Origin: JACCWP01 sp963801045
GTDB taxonomy: Bacteria; Actinomycetota; Actinomycetes; Propionibacteriales; Nocardioidaceae
Direction: 5' to 3'
Assembly (NCBI GenBank): GCA_963801045.1
Contig: CAWDDC010000004.1
Coordinates: 558,001 to 622,000, forward strand
DNA length: 64,000 nt
Shown here: positions 16,761-29,721 of the stretch, piece after piece
Position numbering within the stretch: position 1 is the stretch's first letter
How the letters are laid out: each line of letters opens with the position of its first letter
The notes under the pieces: model-generated
The model's input: only the letters and a program-made list of their open reading frames with translations
Told to the model about the DNA's origin: nothing
The model's database searches: none
Program-made: the position numbers and the translations under genes

Positions 16761-18098
16761 GTGGACTCCGTCTGGCTCAACAGCCTGCTGATCTTGTTGT
16801 TCGTGATCTTCGGCGGGTTCTTCGCCGCCGCCGAGATCGCCCTGGTCTCGCTGCGCGACGGGCAGATCAAGGCGCTGGCGGCCACCGGCCGTCGCGGCGA
16901 GACCGTCGCCCGGGTGGCGGAGAACCCGAACCGGTTCCTGTCCGCCGTGCAGATCGGCGTCACGCTGATGGGCTTCCTGTCGGCGGCCTTCGGCGGTGCG
17001 ACCCTGGCCCACGAGCTCTCGCCGGTGTTCGTCGACTGGGGGATGTCCGACGGCGTCGCCGACGTGGTGGCCCTGGTGGCCATCACGGTCGTGATCTCGT
17101 ACGTGTCCATCGTGCTGGGCGAGCTCGTGGCCAAGCGGCTCGCGCTGCAGCGGGCCGAGGGCGCGGCGCTGCTGCTCGCGCCCCTGGTCGACCGGGTCGC
17201 TGCCGTGTCCCGGCCGCTGATCTGGCTGCTGTCGATCTCGACCGACGCGGTGATGCGGCTGCTGGGCGGTGACCCGACCGCACAGCGGGAGTCGATGAGC
17301 GACGAGGAGCTGCGTGAGCTGGTGAGCAGCCACGAGACGCTGACCGACGAGGAGCGGCGGATCGTGGAGGACGTGTTCGAGGCCGGCGACCGGCAGATCC
17401 GCGAGGTGATGATCCCCCGCAACAAGGTCGACTTCATCGACGCGTCGACGCCGGTGTTCAAGGCGGCGGCTTTCGCGTCCGAGCGGCCGCACTCGCGCTA
17501 CCCGGTGATCCGCGGCTCGTCCGACGACGTCATCGGCTTCCTGCACGTGCGGGACCTGTACGCGCCGGAGGTCAACGGCCGGTCGGTACAGGTGGGTCAG
17601 CTTGCGCGCGACGCGCTGATGCTGCCGGACACGAGGGAGGTGCTGCCCGCGCTGGCCGACATGCGCCGCGAGGGCGTGCACCTGGCCATCGTCGTCGACG
17701 AGTACGGCGGCACGGCGGGCATCGTCACGCTCGAGGACCTGGTCGAGGAGCTGGTCGGCGACATCCGCGACGAGTACGACGTCGAGGAGTCGGTCACCCA
17801 CCGGCTGGTCAGCGGCGAGGTCGAGCTGGACGGTCTGCTGAACCTCGACGACTTCGAGGACGAGACCGGGCTGACACTGCCGGAGGGGCCGTACGAGACC
17901 GTCGCCGGTTACATCGCGTCCTGTCTCGGCCGGCTGCCGACGACAGGGGACGATTGCAAGGTCGACGGCCACCTGCTCAGCGTGGTCGCGATGGACGGCC
18001 GGCGGGTCGACCGGGTGCGGGTGAGCGTGGCTCCGCCGGAACCCGACGATGAGGGACCGGACCAGGCGCAGGTGACCGAGGCTCGGCGCAGCCGCTAG
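16761..18098 (+). CDS. CNNM/CorC-like membrane protein with CBS pair (hemolysin family)
   Basis: 445 aa. Layout: DUF21/CNNM membrane domain (about 1-175, with four hydrophobic segments and NRFLSAVQIGVTLMGFL), a CBS domain pair (about 205-330, containing EVMIPRNKVDFI and VVDEYGGTAGIVTLEDLVEE) and a C-terminal CorC_HlyC FAD-like domain (about 345-425). Relatives are linked to magnesium/cobalt efflux and resistance; the old hemolysin name has little support. GTG 16761 follows the stop of the short in-frame ORF by three bases. The 3' end is 24 bases before trpS. Confidence 0.92.
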   Translation: MDSVWLNSLLILLFVIFGGFFAAAEIALVSLRDGQIKALAATGRRGETVARVAENPNRFLSAVQIGVTLMGFLSAAFGGATLAHELSPVFVDWGMSDGVADVVALVAITVVISYVSIVLGELVAKRLALQRAEGAALLLAPLVDRVAAVSRPLIWLLSISTDAVMRLLGGDPTAQRESMSDEELRELVSSHETLTDEERRIVEDVFEAGDRQIREVMIPRNKVDFIDASTPVFKAAAFASERPHSRYPVIRGSSDDVIGFLHVRDLYAPEVNGRSVQVGQLARDALMLPDTREVLPALADMRREGVHLAIVVDEYGGTAGIVTLEDLVEELVGDIRDEYDVEESVTHRLVSGEVELDGLLNLDDFEDETGLTLPEGPYETVAGYIASCLGRLPTTGDDCKVDGHLLSVVAMDGRRVDRVRVSVAPPEPDDEGPDQAQVTEARRSR

Positions 18099-18110
18099 CA
18101 CGGCCGCTGG

Positions 18111-18116
18111 CAGAAT
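18111..18116 (+). promoter_or_regulatory. -10-like hexamer for leaderless trpS
   Basis: CAGAAT ends six bases before ATG 18123, with no ribosome site in between, matching the leaderless pattern seen at several other genes in this window. Confidence 0.45.
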
Positions 18117-18122
18117 CGCGGC

Positions 18123-19145
<1,023 letters not shown>

Positions 19146-19179
19146 CCGGCGCGGATCGGCCGCACTCCGGGTCGGCGGC

Positions 19180-19185
19180 TAGGGT
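19180..19185 (+). promoter_or_regulatory. -10-like hexamer for a leaderless transcript
   Basis: TAGGGT ends seven bases before ATG 19193. The intervening bases hold no ribosome site. Supports ATG 19193 as the start and a separate promoter after trpS. Confidence 0.45.
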
Positions 19186-19192
19186 CACGCCC

Positions 19193-19720
19193 ATGGCGTC
19201 CGACCCGGTGACTGTGGGGGTCGCGGTGTCCGTGCCGGAGCCGTACGCGTCCGAGCTGCGCGACCAACGGGCGTCGTTCGGCGACCCTGCCGCCGACACC
19301 GTTCCCACCCACGTGACGCTGCTGCCGCCGACTCCGCTGGAGTGCGGCGACATGGCCGAGGTGCAGGCACACCTCGGGGTGGTGGCCCGCCGGCACCGCG
19401 CGTTCCCGATGCGGCTGCGGGGCACCGGGACGTTCCGCCCGGTCTCACCGGTCGTGTTCGTTGCTGTGGCCCGCGGCATCTCCGAGTGCGAGCTGCTGGC
19501 CGAGTCGGTCTGCACCGGGCCGCTCGACCGCGAGCAGGCGTTCCCGTACCACCCGCACGTGACCGTCGCCCACGACGTCGCCGAGTCGGAGCTGGACCGC
19601 GCGTTCGACATCCTGGCCGACTACACCTGCTCGTTCGACGTGGACGCCTTCACGCTGTACGTGCACGAGGCCGGCCAGGGATGGAGACCGGACAGGGTGT
19701 TCCCCTTGCGCCAGGATTGA
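19193..19720 (+). CDS. 2'-5' RNA ligase family (2H phosphoesterase) protein
   Basis: 175 aa. It carries the two HxT signatures of the 2H superfamily: HVTLL (about residues 43-47) and HVTVAH (about 123-128). These form the active site of cyclic phosphodiesterases and the so-called 2'-5' RNA ligases (LigT/ThpR). The physiological substrate in actinobacteria is unknown. It sits between trpS and a YihY-family gene, three bases before the latter's GTG, so these two are probably cotranscribed. Confidence 0.85.
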   Translation: MASDPVTVGVAVSVPEPYASELRDQRASFGDPAADTVPTHVTLLPPTPLECGDMAEVQAHLGVVARRHRAFPMRLRGTGTFRPVSPVVFVAVARGISECELLAESVCTGPLDREQAFPYHPHVTVAHDVAESELDRAFDILADYTCSFDVDAFTLYVHEAGQGWRPDRVFPLRQD

Positions 19721-19723
19721 CCG

Positions 19724-20956
19724 GTGAGCAGCGGGGAGCCGGACGCCGAGCAGCGCAAGCCGGGCCTGAAGGACCGGTGGTCGGCGCGCGCCACCGCGGC
19801 CCGCGAGCGGATCGGGCTGCTCGACCACGCGGTGTGCGCGTGGCAGCACTACGGCAACGTCCAGGGCAACGTGCTCGCCGGGGCGGTGACGTACTTCGGC
19901 TTCCTGTCCTTCTTCCCGTTGCTCTCGCTCGGGTTCGCCGCGGTCGGCTACCTGGCCCGCGGGTACCCGGACGCGGAGGCGGACCTGCTCACCGCGTTGC
20001 AGGAGGTGCTGCCCGGCCTGGTCGGCTCCGAGAGCTCGGACGCGCCCATCAAGGTCTCGACGTTCAGCGACGCGGCGGGCGCGGCCACCGTCTTCGGCCT
20101 GCTCGGCCTGTTGTACGCCGGACTCGGCTGGCTGTCCGGGCTGCGGGAGGCGCTGCAGGCCGTGTTCGCGGTCCCGCCGGGCGACAAGCGCAACCTGGTC
20201 ATGGGCAAGCTGTTCGACCTGCTGACGCTGCTGGTGCTCGGTGCGGTGCTGCTGCTGTCGGTCGGTCTGTCCGGTGCGGTGACCGGCTCCCTGGACTGGA
20301 CGCTCGAGCAGCTCGGGCTCACCGACGTGCCCGGCATCGGCGGCCTTGCCTGGGCCGTGGCGGTGCTGCTGGGCATGGCGGCGAGCACGGCGCTGTTCCT
20401 CGCGATGTTCAAGCTGCTGCCCAACCCCGACCTGCCCCGGATGGCGTTGCTCAAGGGCGCGCTGTTCGGCGCGGTCGCCTTCGAGCTGCTGAAGTCGCTG
20501 GCCAACACCCTGATCGCCATGGTGACCCGGAACCCCGCCTTCGCCCTGCTCGGCATCTCCCTGGTGCTGCTCGTCTACATCAACTACTTCAGCCGGATCG
20601 CGCTGCTCGCCGCCTCGTGGGCCGCGATGTCGTCGGAGGGCAAGCCGGTGGTGGCACGTCGCGAGGTCGAGGAGGTCGAGCGGATCATCGGCGGCGACTC
20701 GACGGTCCCCGCTGCCGTGGGCACCTTCCGGGAGGCGAGCACCCCGGAGGGTGCGGCTGCCCCGTGGCCGCCGGAGCTGCCCGAGGACGAGCGCAACAGC
20801 CGGGCACTGAGCCCCGAACCGCGGGCCGCGGCCGGACCGGACCAGCGCCTGGCCCTGGTCAAGGGTGCCGCGGCCGGGGCCGCCCTCACGGCGGTGGTCA
20901 TGCGGGTACGCGCGCGGCGCGCCGCCCGGCGGGCCGACCCGGTGGCCGACGAGTGA
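19724..20956 (+). CDS. YihY/BrkB (YhjD-like) inner-membrane protein
   Basis: 410 aa with about six membrane segments in residues 45-305. Family features: NVLAGAVTYFGFLSFFPLLSLGFA near the N-terminus, and LPNPDLPRMALLKGALFGA before the last segments. The C-terminal 100 residues are polar and end in an Arg-rich tail after a further alanine-rich hydrophobic stretch. Relatives were once called ribonuclease BN by mistake; some are suggested lipid or small-molecule exporters, but the role here is unknown. GTG 19724 start; GTGA overlap with the next gene. Confidence 0.88.
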   Translation: MSSGEPDAEQRKPGLKDRWSARATAARERIGLLDHAVCAWQHYGNVQGNVLAGAVTYFGFLSFFPLLSLGFAAVGYLARGYPDAEADLLTALQEVLPGLVGSESSDAPIKVSTFSDAAGAATVFGLLGLLYAGLGWLSGLREALQAVFAVPPGDKRNLVMGKLFDLLTLLVLGAVLLLSVGLSGAVTGSLDWTLEQLGLTDVPGIGGLAWAVAVLLGMAASTALFLAMFKLLPNPDLPRMALLKGALFGAVAFELLKSLANTLIAMVTRNPAFALLGISLVLLVYINYFSRIALLAASWAAMSSEGKPVVARREVEEVERIIGGDSTVPAAVGTFREASTPEGAAAPWPPELPEDERNSRALSPEPRAAAGPDQRLALVKGAAAGAALTAVVMRVRARRAARRADPVADE

Positions 20957-21883
20957 CCCTCCGGCTCCCGGGCGCCGCCGACCTCGCAGCCGCCGCCGAA
21001 CGTCTGTCCGGTCGGGTGCGCCGCACCCCGCTGCTCGCCGTGCCGGGCGACGAGCTCGGTGTGCCGGGGCGCGTGTTGCTCAAGCTCGAGCTCACCCAGC
21101 ACACCGGGTCGTTCAAGGCCCGCGGCGCGCTGAACAGCCTGCTCGCGAGCACGCCTCCGGCAGACGGCGTCGTCGCCGCCTCGGGCGGCAACCACGGCGC
21201 GGCGGTCGCGTGGGCGGCGCAGAGCCTGGGCGTGCCGGCCACGGTCTTCGTGCCCACCACCTCGCCTGCGGAGAAGGTCGAGCGGGTGCGCTCCTTCGGG
21301 GCGGACGTCCGGGTGGTCGACGGCTTCTACCCGGCGGCGGCCGACGCCGCCCTCGACTGGGCGCGCGACCGCGACGTGCTCGCGGTGCCGGCCTACGACG
21401 GCTTCGACGTCGTCTGCGGCCAGGCGACGCTCGGGCTGGAGATCCTCGAGCAGGCACCCGGTGCCGGGCTCGTCGTGGTCGGCTGCGGCGGGGGCGGGCT
21501 GTTCAGCGGCGTCGCGCTCGCGGGCGAGGGCCGGGTGCCGGTGACCCCGGTCGAGCCGGACGGCTGCCCCGCGCTGCACGCGGCCCTGGCGGCCGGGCAC
21601 CCGGTCGACGTCGAGGTGGGCGGTGTCGCGGCAGACAGCATGGGCGCACCGCGCATCGGTGCGCACGCCTTCGCCGTCGCCCGGCGGCTGGGCACCCGCA
21701 GCGCGCTGGTGACCGGCGAGCAGGTGCTGGCGGCGCGGCGCTGGCTGTGGGACCGCTGCCGGGTGCTCGCGCGAACCGGGTGGCGCGGTCGCGCTCGCCG
21801 GCGTGCTGAGCGGCGCGGTCGCCTACGAGGGCGACGTGGTCGTGGTGGTGAGCGGCGGGAACCACACCGACGTCCCGGGGTGA
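20953..21883 (+). pseudogene. Threonine/serine dehydratase-like PLP enzyme, one frame break near the 3' end
   Basis: Fold-type II PLP enzyme of the threonine ammonia-lyase group. The PLP lysine is in SFKARGAL, the phosphate loop is GCGGGGLFSG, and SGGNHGAAVAWAA is the substrate loop. These enzymes deaminate threonine or serine, though some relatives are racemases. At about 21771 one extra base shifts the frame. Removing it gives the expected ending (LAGVLSGAV, then VVVSGGN) and a TGA at 21881-21883, about 309 aa, normal for the short form without a regulatory domain. GTG 20953 overlaps the YihY stop. The break is probably a sequence error. Confidence 0.82.
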
Positions 21884-21893
21884 CCGCGGGGGC

Positions 21894-21899
21894 TAGCGT
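21894..21899 (+). promoter_or_regulatory. -10-like hexamer deciding the start of the small membrane protein
   Basis: TAGCGT ends six bases before ATG 21906 but only three before the alternative GTG 21903. By the leaderless spacing used elsewhere in this window, ATG 21906 is the better start. Confidence 0.4.
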
Positions 21900-21905
21900 G
21901 GCGTG

Positions 21906-22163
21906 ATGGAGGTCGTCTACTGCGCGCTGCTCGCGCTCGGCTGCTTCGGGCTGCTGACGCTGGTGCTGCGCAGGCGGGCGATGGGACCACGGGCGCGCCC
22001 GCTCGGCATGGTGCTGATGCTCGCGGCGTTCGCGTCGCTGTTCGTCGGCGTGCTCATGACGAACCCGCCCGAGTGGCTGCCGTACGTCGCCTGGTCGGTC
22101 GCCGGCGCCGCCGTCGCGCTGCTGCGGCACGCGCCACCGGTGCCCGCCGGCGACCGGGGCTGA
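21906..22163 (+). CDS. Small two-helix membrane protein, unknown function
   Basis: 85 aa from ATG 21906. Two or three hydrophobic helices (about 2-21, 34-51 and 58-75) are separated by a basic loop (RRRAMGPRARP), so it should sit in the membrane with the loop inside. No recognised domain, no signal peptide and no cysteine cluster. It is convergent with meaB; the two stops sit on opposite sides of a short hairpin. Real coding is supported by the high third-position GC and the promoter-like box upstream. Confidence 0.6.
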   Translation: MEVVYCALLALGCFGLLTLVLRRRAMGPRARPLGMVLMLAAFASLFVGVLMTNPPEWLPYVAWSVAGAAVALLRHAPPVPAGDRG

Positions 22164-22178
22164 CGACGCTCAGTCGTC
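22162..22178. terminator. Short hairpin between convergent genes
   Basis: GACGAC, a five-base loop and GTCGTC: a 6-bp perfect stem lying across the ends of the small membrane protein gene and meaB. There is no T-tract on either side, so efficient termination is uncertain. Confidence 0.3.
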
Positions 22179-23162
22179 GCCCGGCCAGACCGTCTCCAGC
22201 AGCCGGTCGGCCGCGAGCGTCGCCGTGAGCTCGCCGGCGCGTACCTGACCCTCGAGCGCCGGCCGCAGCTCCCGCACCCGCTCGTCGCGGTCGAACCGGT
22301 CCAGCAGCCGGTCGCGCACCATCGACCGCACCCAGGCGACCTGCTGGTCGGCGCGTCGCTCCGCCAGCCGGCCGTCGGCGGCGAGCACGTCCCGGTGCGC
22401 CACCACCTGGTCCCACACCTCGTCGAGGCCCTCCTCCTCGAGCGCGCTGCAGCAGACGACCGGCACCGTCCAGCCGGCGTCGCGCGGCTGCAGCATCCGC
22501 AGCGCGCCCTTCAGGCCCCGAGCGGTGCGCTGCGCCGCCGGCGCGTGCTCGCCGTCGGCCTTGTTGACGGCCACCACGTCGGCCAGCTCGAGGATGCCCT
22601 TCTTGATCCCCTGCAGCTCGTCACCGGTACGCGCCATCGTCAGCAGGCAGAACGTGTCGGTCATGCCCGCGACCGCCACCTCCGACTGCCCGACGCCGAC
22701 GGTCTCGACCAGCACCACGTCGTGGCCCGCCGCCTCGACGCACGTGATCGACTCGCGGGTCGCGCGGGCGACGCCGCCGAGCGTGCCGCCGGTGGGCGAG
22801 GGCCGGACGAAGGCGTTCGGGTCGGTCGCCAGCCGTCGCATCCGGGTGCGGTCGCCGAGGATGCTGCCGCCCGCCCGGGACGACGACGGGTCGACGGCCA
22901 GCACCGCGACCCGGTGCCCCTGACCGGTAAGGCGGGAACCGAGCGCGTCGATGAACGTCGACTTGCCGACCCCCGGCACGCCGCTGATGCCGACCCGCAC
23001 GGTGGGCACCGGGGCACCTCCGGTGCAGCTGCCGGCAGCAGCCGGACCAGCAGGTCCTGCGCCAGCCCGCGGTGGTCGGCACGGGTCGACTCGACCAGGG
23101 TGATCGCGCGGGCCAGGTCCTTGCGGGAGCCGGACCGTACGCCCTCGGCGATGTCATCGACG

Positions 23163-23170
<8 letters not shown>
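22170..23170 (-). pseudogene. meaB: Methylmalonyl-CoA mutase chaperone GTPase MeaB/ArgK, one frame break
   Basis: G3E-family GTPase that loads and protects B12 in methylmalonyl-CoA mutase. The N-terminal helix region (from MADVDDIAEG) reads from ATG 23170. The G domain continues in another frame with Walker A GVPGVGKST, switch motif DVVLVETVGVGQSE and base-recognition NKADG. A missing base near 23023-23030 accounts for the shift. Corrected, the protein is about 333 aa, as usual. ATG overlaps the mutB stop by eight bases, so it is cotranscribed with the mutase it serves. With the mutase genes intact, a sequence error is more likely than loss. Confidence 0.85.
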
Positions 23171-25357
<2,187 letters not shown>

Positions 25358-25361
<4 letters not shown>

Positions 25362-27163
25362 GCTGCCACCCCCAGCAGGTCGAGCGCCGCCGCCAGCGCC
25401 GCCACCAGGTCGTCGTCGGGGCCGAGGTGCAGGTCGGCACCCGTGGCCTCGCGCTGCCCGGGCGGCACCCCCGCGGCCAGCACCGCACCCGCACCGTCGT
25501 CGCGTCGGGCGCGGACGGCCGCGGCCACCTCGTCGGCGGGCACGTCGTCGGCGACGCATAGGCAGACGGCGGTGGCGTCGGGGTCGTCGCTCGTCGTCTC
25601 GATGCCCCCGGGCCGCAGCGCGTCGGCGGCCCAGGTCGCGCGCGCGCCCGCCGGCCGGTCGTCGCCGAGCGGCACGAGGAACACCCGCGGCCACGCGCCG
25701 GTCGACTCGTGGTGCGCGTCGGCGCGGTCCCGCAGCGCCTCGTAGGGCTCCGCCCAGCGCCGCCGCGGGAGCCCGCCGCCGGGCTCCGGCGGCACCGGCT
25801 CGCGGGTGACGGTGCGCTCGTCCAGCAACGGGAACTCGCTCACCCCGGTCACCGTCAGCTCGCGGTGCGCCAGCTGCCGGGACCGTTCGGCCGCGGTGGC
25901 GGCGAGCTCGTCGGCCACCAGCCCGGAGGCCAGCGCGTCGGCGATGCCGCCCTCGGCCTCGAGCCGCTGGAACCACGTCCACGCGGCGGTCGCGAGCTCG
26001 CGCGTCAGCGTCTCGACGTACCAGGAACCGCCGGCCGGGTCGACCACCCGGGACAGGTGCGACTCCTCCTTCAGCAGCGTCTGGGTGTTGCGGGCGATGC
26101 GCCGGGCGAACGCGTCGGAGCGGCCGATCGCGGTGTCGAACGGCAGCACGGTCACCGCGTCCGCTCCTCCGGCACCCGCGCCGAAGCACGCCACGGCGCC
26201 GCGCAGCAGGTTGACCCACGGGTCGTGCCGGGTCGTCATCGCCCAGGAGGTCACCGCGTGCTGGCGCTGGCCGCGGCGCTCGGCCGGCACCCCGGCCACC
26301 TCGCCGACCCGGTGCCACAGCAGCCGCGCCGCGCGGAGCTTGGCGATGGTGCGGAACTGCTCGGCCGTGGCGGCGACCCGGAACTCCAGCTGGCTGGTCG
26401 CGTCCGCCGGCGCCAGCCCGGCCTCGGCCATGGCGCGCAGGTAGGCCACCCCCGTCGCGACGGCGGCACCCAGCTCCTGGACGTCGGAGCCGCCCGCGTC
26501 GTGGTAGGGCAGCGCGTCGACGGTGACGGCCCGCAGTCGTGGCGACTCCTCGGCACAACGGCGTGCCCACGCGACCGCCTCGCCGAGGTCGTGCGCGTCG
26601 CCGCTGCGCGCCTGCAGGCCGATCGGGTCGAACCCCAGCGAGCCGGACAGCTCGTTCGCATCGACCTCGCGCTCGGCGGCGATCCCGCGCAGCGCCTCGG
26701 CGGCCGCGGACGACTCGGCCCGCGCGTCCACGGCGAGCGGGGCGCTCGGGAGGTGCACCCCGTCGAGCACCTCGGGCAGGTCGTCGACCGCGATCCGACC
26801 GGGCCCGAGCCCGAGCCACAGTGACGTGACCCCGTTGTCGAGGTCGGCCAGCACCGCCGCTGCGGCGCGCGCCGGGTCGGGGTCGCTGTGGTGCTGCCGC
26901 ACGTCCCAGCCGTCCGGACCGGCCCCCTGGGCGCGGCTGCCGCGTGCGTACGGGGAGACGCCCGGGTGACCGATCTCGGCCGGTGCGTCGTCGGCGGTGT
27001 ACAACGGGCGCAGGGTGACGCCGTCGAGCGTCGCGGTGCCGAGCGCCCGTACCGCGGCGTCGCCGCCGGCCGCCTCCACCCACTGCGCACGGCTCACCGG
27101 GTCGAACCGGGCGGCCAGCGCCAGCTCCTCCACCTCCGGAGGATCCTGCGCGGTGACGTCCAT
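25358..27163 (-). CDS. mutA: Methylmalonyl-CoA mutase small subunit
   Basis: 601 aa homologue of MutB that is structural. The mutase-like barrel is recognisable (PLYTADDAP, GHPGVSPYARGS, LPFDTAIGRSDAFARRIARNTQ, VVDPAGGSWYVE). The C-terminal cobalamin-like domain lacks DxHxxG, having LGDDRPAGAR at that place, as expected for a subunit that does not bind B12. Start ATG 27163 has a strong AGGAGG upstream; the much longer open reading in this frame is an artefact of few stops. First gene of the mutA-mutB-meaB operon. Confidence 0.95.
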
Positions 27164-27226
27164 CCGGCCTCCTCGCACGACGGCTGTCCCCGGCAGCCTA
27201 GGCCGGACCGCACCGCGCCCGGCGAG

Positions 27227-27232
27227 TAGCCT
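27227..27232 (+). promoter_or_regulatory. -10-like hexamer for the M20 amidohydrolase gene
   Basis: TAGCCT ends six bases before GTG 27239 with no ribosome site between, the leaderless pattern. The divergent mutA start lies 63 bases to the left and has its own ribosome site. Confidence 0.45.
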
Positions 27233-27238
27233 CATGAG

Positions 27239-28474
27239 GTGCCCGGCGCCCCTCCGGACGACCCCGTCCACCCTTCCGCCGCCACCACCATCGCCGACCT
27301 GGCGCAGGTGGTCGACGGCCGCGCCCGCGACCTGGTGGCGATGCGCCGCGACCTGCACGCCCACCCCGAGCTGGCCTGGCACGAGAAGCGCACCACCGAC
27401 GTCGTCATCACCCACCTGGAGGCGGCGGGGATCGTGGTGAAGCGGGTGGACACCAGCGGGCTGATGGCCGAGGTCGGCCCGGCGAACGGGCCGGTCGTCG
27501 CCCTCCGCGCGGACATGGACGCCCTGCCGGTGCCGGACGAGACGTCCGACCCGTGGCGCTCCACGGTCGAGGGCGTCGCGCACGCCTGCGGGCACGACGT
27601 GCACACGGCGGCGCTGACCGGCGCTGGCCTCGCGCTCGCCGACGTGCACCGTCGCGCGCCCCTGCCCTACCGGGTGCGACTGCTCTTCCAGCCGGCCGAG
27701 GAGATCATGCCGGGCGGGGCGCAGACGCTCATCGCCGCCGGCGCGCTCGACGACGTGGAGCGCATCTTCGCCCTGCACTGCGACCCCACCCTCGACGTCG
27801 GCTACGTCGGCCTCCGGCACGGTCCGCTCACCGGCGCGTCGGACGCGCTCACGGTCACCCTGACCGGGCGCGGCGGGCACACCTCCCGCCCGCACCTCAC
27901 CGAGGACCTGGTCTTCGCGATCGGCGTGCTGGTCACCCAGCTGCCGTCGGCGCTGTCCCGGCGGCTCGACCCCCGGGCGGGCGCCAGCCTGGTCTGGGGC
28001 ATGGTCCGGGCCGGCGAGCCGCTCAACGTGATCCCGGCCCGCGGCCGGCTCGGCGGCACGCTGCGGATGCTCGACGCCACCGCGTGGCACGAGGCGGAGC
28101 ACCTGGTCCGCCACCTGGTGCGCAACCTGCTGGAGCCGTACGGCGTGACCGCGTCGGTCGACTACGTCCGCGGCGTCCCGCCGGTGGTCAACGACCCGGT
28201 GGCCACCGAGGAGCTGGGCCGCGCCGTGACCGGCACGCTCGGCGACAGCGCGCTGGTGCCGACCAGGCAGAGCCTGGGCGGCGAGGACTTCGCCTGGTAC
28301 GTCGAGACGGTGCCGGGCGCGATGGGCCGACTCGGTACCCGCAGCCCCGGTGGACCGACCTTCGACCTGCACCAGGGCAACCTGCGCATCGACGACCGGT
28401 CGACGGTCGCCGCGGCCAAGGTGCTCGCCGTCGTCGCCGCGACGGCGGGGAGCCCCCGCCTTGCGATCACGTAA
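27239..28474 (+). CDS. M20-family amidohydrolase (AmiB/AbgB-like)
   Basis: 411 aa zinc-type peptidase/aminoacylase. Metal-binding motifs are visible: ALRADMDALPV (about 89-99), HACGHDVHTA (about 117-126) and the catalytic FQPAEE (about 150-155). The lid/dimerisation domain spans about 195-310. It should release amino acids from N-acyl amino acids or similar amides in the cytosol. GTG 27239 fits a leaderless start. In Mycobacterium tuberculosis, two M20 amidohydrolase genes (amiA1/amiB1) sit next to deoD, pmmB and lpdA, relatives of which lie at 42.8-47.2 kb here; this supports shared ancestry of the region. Confidence 0.9.
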   Translation: MPGAPPDDPVHPSAATTIADLAQVVDGRARDLVAMRRDLHAHPELAWHEKRTTDVVITHLEAAGIVVKRVDTSGLMAEVGPANGPVVALRADMDALPVPDETSDPWRSTVEGVAHACGHDVHTAALTGAGLALADVHRRAPLPYRVRLLFQPAEEIMPGGAQTLIAAGALDDVERIFALHCDPTLDVGYVGLRHGPLTGASDALTVTLTGRGGHTSRPHLTEDLVFAIGVLVTQLPSALSRRLDPRAGASLVWGMVRAGEPLNVIPARGRLGGTLRMLDATAWHEAEHLVRHLVRNLLEPYGVTASVDYVRGVPPVVNDPVATEELGRAVTGTLGDSALVPTRQSLGGEDFAWYVETVPGAMGRLGTRSPGGPTFDLHQGNLRIDDRSTVAAAKVLAVVAATAGSPRLAIT

Positions 28475-28578
28475 CGACCGGCGACATCTGCGTGGAGTCG
28501 GCCATGACGGGGTGCCGGACTGTCTAGGATGCGCTCGCGACCTACGTCCGGACGGGGCGGGGCGACAAAGGAGGCATA

Positions 28579-29700
28579 GTGCGGCACAGGGCACGATTGG
28601 CGGCAGGAGTGCTCGCCGTCGCGGCGCTCGTTCTCAGCGGGTGTGCGAGCGGGGACGGCGACGACGACACGGACTCCGGCAGCGACGGGGAGACAGCGGC
28701 CAGCGAGGACGTCTGCGAGAGTGCCGACGGTGACGGGCCCGCGATCGGGCTCGCCTACGACGTGGGTGGCCGCGGCGACCAGTCGTTCAACGACTCGGCG
28801 TACGTGGGCCTCGAGAAGGCCGTCGACGGAGCTCGACGCGACCTGCGCCGAGGCGGAGGCACAGGCGGGCGAGAACGACGCCGACCGCGAGGAGCGGCTG
28901 CGCACGCTCATCGACGGCGGCTACGACACCATCATCGGCGTCGGCTTCGTCTACTCCGTCGCGGTCTACAGCGTGGCTCCCGAGTATCCCCGAGGTCAAC
29001 TTCGGCATCATCGACGGGTTCAACCCCGACGATACGGCCGACGTCTCCGCCCCCGACGAGCCCAACGTCGCGAACATCAACTTCGCCGCCAACGAGGGCT
29101 CGTTCCTCGTCGGTGTCGCCGCGGCGCTGACCACCCAGGCCGACAACGTCGGCTTCATCGGCGGCACCAACACGCCGCTGATCCAGGGCTTCGAGGCCGG
29201 GTTCAACGCCGGTGTCGAGGAGATCAACCCGGACATCGAGATCCAGAGCCAGTACCTGAGCCAGGACGACCCGGTCAAGGGCTTCGAGAACCCCGCCGGC
29301 GGTGAGACGGCGGCGACCGGCATGTACGACAACGGTGCCGACGTGGTCTACCACGCCGCCGGCAAGTCCGGCCTCGGCCTGTTCGACGCGGTCGTGCAGG
29401 CCGGCGAGGGCAACTGGGCGATCGGTGTCGACTCCGACCAGTACCTCTCCGCGGACCCCGACCAGCAGCCGCTTCATCCTGACGTCGGCGATCAAGCGGG
29501 TCGACACCGGCGTGTTCGAGTTCGCCGAGGGCGTCGCGGACGGCGAGGCGCTGTTCGGCTACGTGGTCTACGACATGGCCAGCGGCGGGGTCGACTACTC
29601 GACGTCGAACCCCGACCTACCGCAGGACGTCATCGACCAGGTCGACGACTACAAGCAGCAGATCATCGACGGCGAGATCGAGGTCCCCGCCGCGCTGTGA
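28579..29700 (+). pseudogene. BMP-family nucleoside-binding lipoprotein, three frame breaks
   Basis: Substrate-binding protein of a BMP/PnrA-type nucleoside ABC importer. The start has a classical lipoprotein signal (hydrophobic core then LSGCASG) behind a good AAAGGAGG site; a TAGGAT box at 28525-28530 may be its -10. Family segments are clear once frames are joined: LAYDVGGRGDQSFNDSAY, TLIDGGYDTIIGVGF, NEGSFLVGVAAAL and VVYHAAGKSGLGLFDAV. Single extra bases near 28828, 28988-28991 and 29469 break the frame. Corrected, the protein is about 373 aa. It leads the operon of ATPase, two permeases, cdd, P450 and deoA, so nucleosides are the expected cargo. Confidence 0.85.
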
Positions 29701-29721
29701 CCGGCTGAGGCCGAGGGCAGA

